The notes beneath the pieces are model-generated. The model had not been told where the DNA came from and made no database searches. It saw nothing but the letters and a program-made list of their open reading frames with translations. A stretch of 6,055 nucleotides of DNA, taken from the NCBI GenBank assembly GCA_046496815.1, contig JAWOGN010000109.1, positions 1 through 6,055 of the forward strand, written 5' to 3'. The first letter of the stretch is position 1. The number at the start of each line of letters is the position of its first letter. This stretch comes from JAWOGN01 sp046496815. GTDB lineage: Bacteria > Desulfobacterota > DSM-4660 > Desulfatiglandales > Desulfatiglandaceae. Made by a program: the position numbers and the translations under genes. Of the stretch, positions 4,950-6,055 are shown piece by piece.

Positions 4950-6055
4950 ATGAGCAATCTCATGGTGTCAACGGATAACTCCAAGGATTTTGCAAAAGAC
5001 TGTAAGAAGGATCTCGCGTGGTCCGTGCCGCCCGCATTCGACACGCGCAGGCGCGAAGAACTTGTGGGCGAGCTGGCGGATTTCGCAGGTGTGTTGGAGC
5101 TGCTGCTGGACAATGTCTACTCGGGAATTATTCTTTGCGACAGGAATTCCAAGATCCTGTACATGAATAGATTCTACGCGGAACTGTTGGGAACGAACAA
5201 AGATGAGGCCCCGGGGAAACACATCAAGGAATATTTTCCTGATTCCAGACTCCCGGGAGTGGTCGAGACCGGGAAAATGGAGCTGGGACGCAGGTGCAGC
5301 CTGCGGGCCGATATTGCGCTGCTTGTGAACAGAATTCCCCTCAAACGGGGCGGCAAAACCATCGGCGTGGTACTTCAGACGATCTTCAAGGACTACACGG
5401 AAGTCAGTGATTTGATGAAAAGGCTGAGTCTTCTGGAAAAGGAGGTTAATTATTACAAGCGGGGTTTGGTCAGTGTGCTTTCACCCACCTACAGCTTTGA
5501 CTCCATTATCGGTCGGAACAAACGTATCCTGGAGGCGAAGCGTATCGCAGAAAAGTATGCAAAAACCGATGCTTCGGTTTTGATTTTGGGCGCCACAGGG
5601 ACGGGCAAGGAACTGTTTGCGCATGCGGTCCACCTGGCCAGCAAAAGAAGACGGGGTGCCTTCGTCTGTGTTAACTGCGCCGCCATTCCCAGGGAACTTT
5701 TGGAGTCTGAGCTTTTCGGTTACGAGACCGGCGCATTTACGGGTGCCCGCCGGCAAGGGAAGGCGGGGAAGATGGAGCTGGCTCACAGGGGAACCCTCTT
5801 TTTGGATGAGATCGGAGACCTCCCTTTGGGCGCGCAGGCAAAACTTCTCAGAGTGCTGGAAACACGGAAGATTGAAAAACTGGGGGGGCTCAAATCAGTT
5901 GACGTGGATTTCAGGCTGGTGGCATCGACGAACCGAGAACTCAAGGCGATGATTGACCATCATGAATTTCGGGAAGATCTCTTCTACCGGATGAACGCGC
6001 TGACTGTCGAGATTCCACCCTTATCGGAAAGGGTCGAAGACATTCGCGCTTTGGT
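4950..6055 (+). CDS. Second PAS-domain sigma-54-dependent activator (3' end cut off)
   Basis: The frame is open from ATG 4950 to the window edge, 368 codons with no stop. After a polar N-terminus, a PAS-like sensor spans about 45-148 (LLLDNVYSGIILCDRNSKIL onward), then a helical linker (EVSDLMKRLSLLEKEVNYYK, 151-170) typical of this subclass. The AAA+ domain has Walker A as GATGTGKE (214-221), an intact GAFTGA (261-266), Walker B LFLDE (283-287), sensor I ASTNRE and FREDLFYRMN. The sequence stops in IPPLSERVEDIRAL, so the end of AAA+ and the expected helix-turn-helix are outside. It diverges from the left-hand activator across 877 bp and differs clearly in PAS and linker, so it is not a recent duplicate. 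Starts at 4908 and 4962 are also in frame; 4950 has GGA just upstream, though closely spaced. Its target is probably to the right, unseen. Confidence 0.9.
   Translation, partial: MSNLMVSTDNSKDFAKDCKKDLAWSVPPAFDTRRREELVGELADFAGVLELLLDNVYSGIILCDRNSKILYMNRFYAELLGTNKDEAPGKHIKEYFPDSRLPGVVETGKMELGRRCSLRADIALLVNRIPLKRGGKTIGVVLQTIFKDYTEVSDLMKRLSLLEKEVNYYKRGLVSVLSPTYSFDSIIGRNKRILEAKRIAEKYAKTDASVLILGATGTGKELFAHAVHLASKRRRGAFVCVNCAAIPRELLESELFGYETGAFTGARRQGKAGKMELAHRGTLFLDEIGDLPLGAQAKLLRVLETRKIEKLGGLKSVDVDFRLVASTNRELKAMIDHHEFREDLFYRMNALTVEIPPLSERVEDIRAL

Overview
The window looks like chromosomal DNA of an anaerobic Desulfobacterota (sulfate-reducer type) bacterium. The grounds are a Mrp ATPase fused to an Orange Protein (ORP)/NifX domain, stand-alone ORP/NifX proteins, and sigma-54-type regulators next to them. 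This combination is known from the orp gene clusters of Desulfovibrio. No species can be named from the sequence alone.

Layout. Positions 1-4072 hold five co-directional minus-strand genes, read from right to left. They are a PAS/AAA+/Fis-type sigma-54 activator (4072-2726), a small FmdB-type zinc-ribbon protein translationally coupled to it (2720-2472), a 304-bp regulatory gap, an ORP/NifX-domain protein with a Gly/Met/Arg repeat and coiled-coil tail (2167-1559), a second short ORP/NifX protein (1528-1124), and a MrpORP-type ATPase (1118 to beyond the left edge). The gap carries a well-formed -24/-12 promoter (2293-2278), an AT-rich tract, and two 14-bp dyads of the form WTGC-N6-GCAA spaced exactly 30 bp apart (2391-2404 and 2421-2434). 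This is the classical layout of a sigma-54 promoter with upstream activator sites. The simplest model is that the adjacent activator binds the dyads and switches on the three-gene ORP/Mrp operon.

Positions 4073-4949 hold no convincing gene. They contain two intergenic repeat structures built from very short units in opposing arrays (GTTCA-based at 4122-4368, GCTGA-based heptamers at 4594-4672), several small perfect dyads, and two candidate sigma-70 promoters pointing right. From 4950 to the right edge runs a second sigma-54 activator (PAS, coiled-coil linker, AAA+ with intact GAFTGA) on the plus strand, cut by the window end.

Working together (inference): the ORP-domain proteins and MrpORP probably assemble or carry metal-sulfur clusters (Fe-S, and by analogy with Desulfovibrio a Mo-Cu sulfide cluster). 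The first activator, whose PAS domain carries three close cysteines, may adjust their expression to a redox, metal or similar signal. The regulon of the second activator cannot be seen here.
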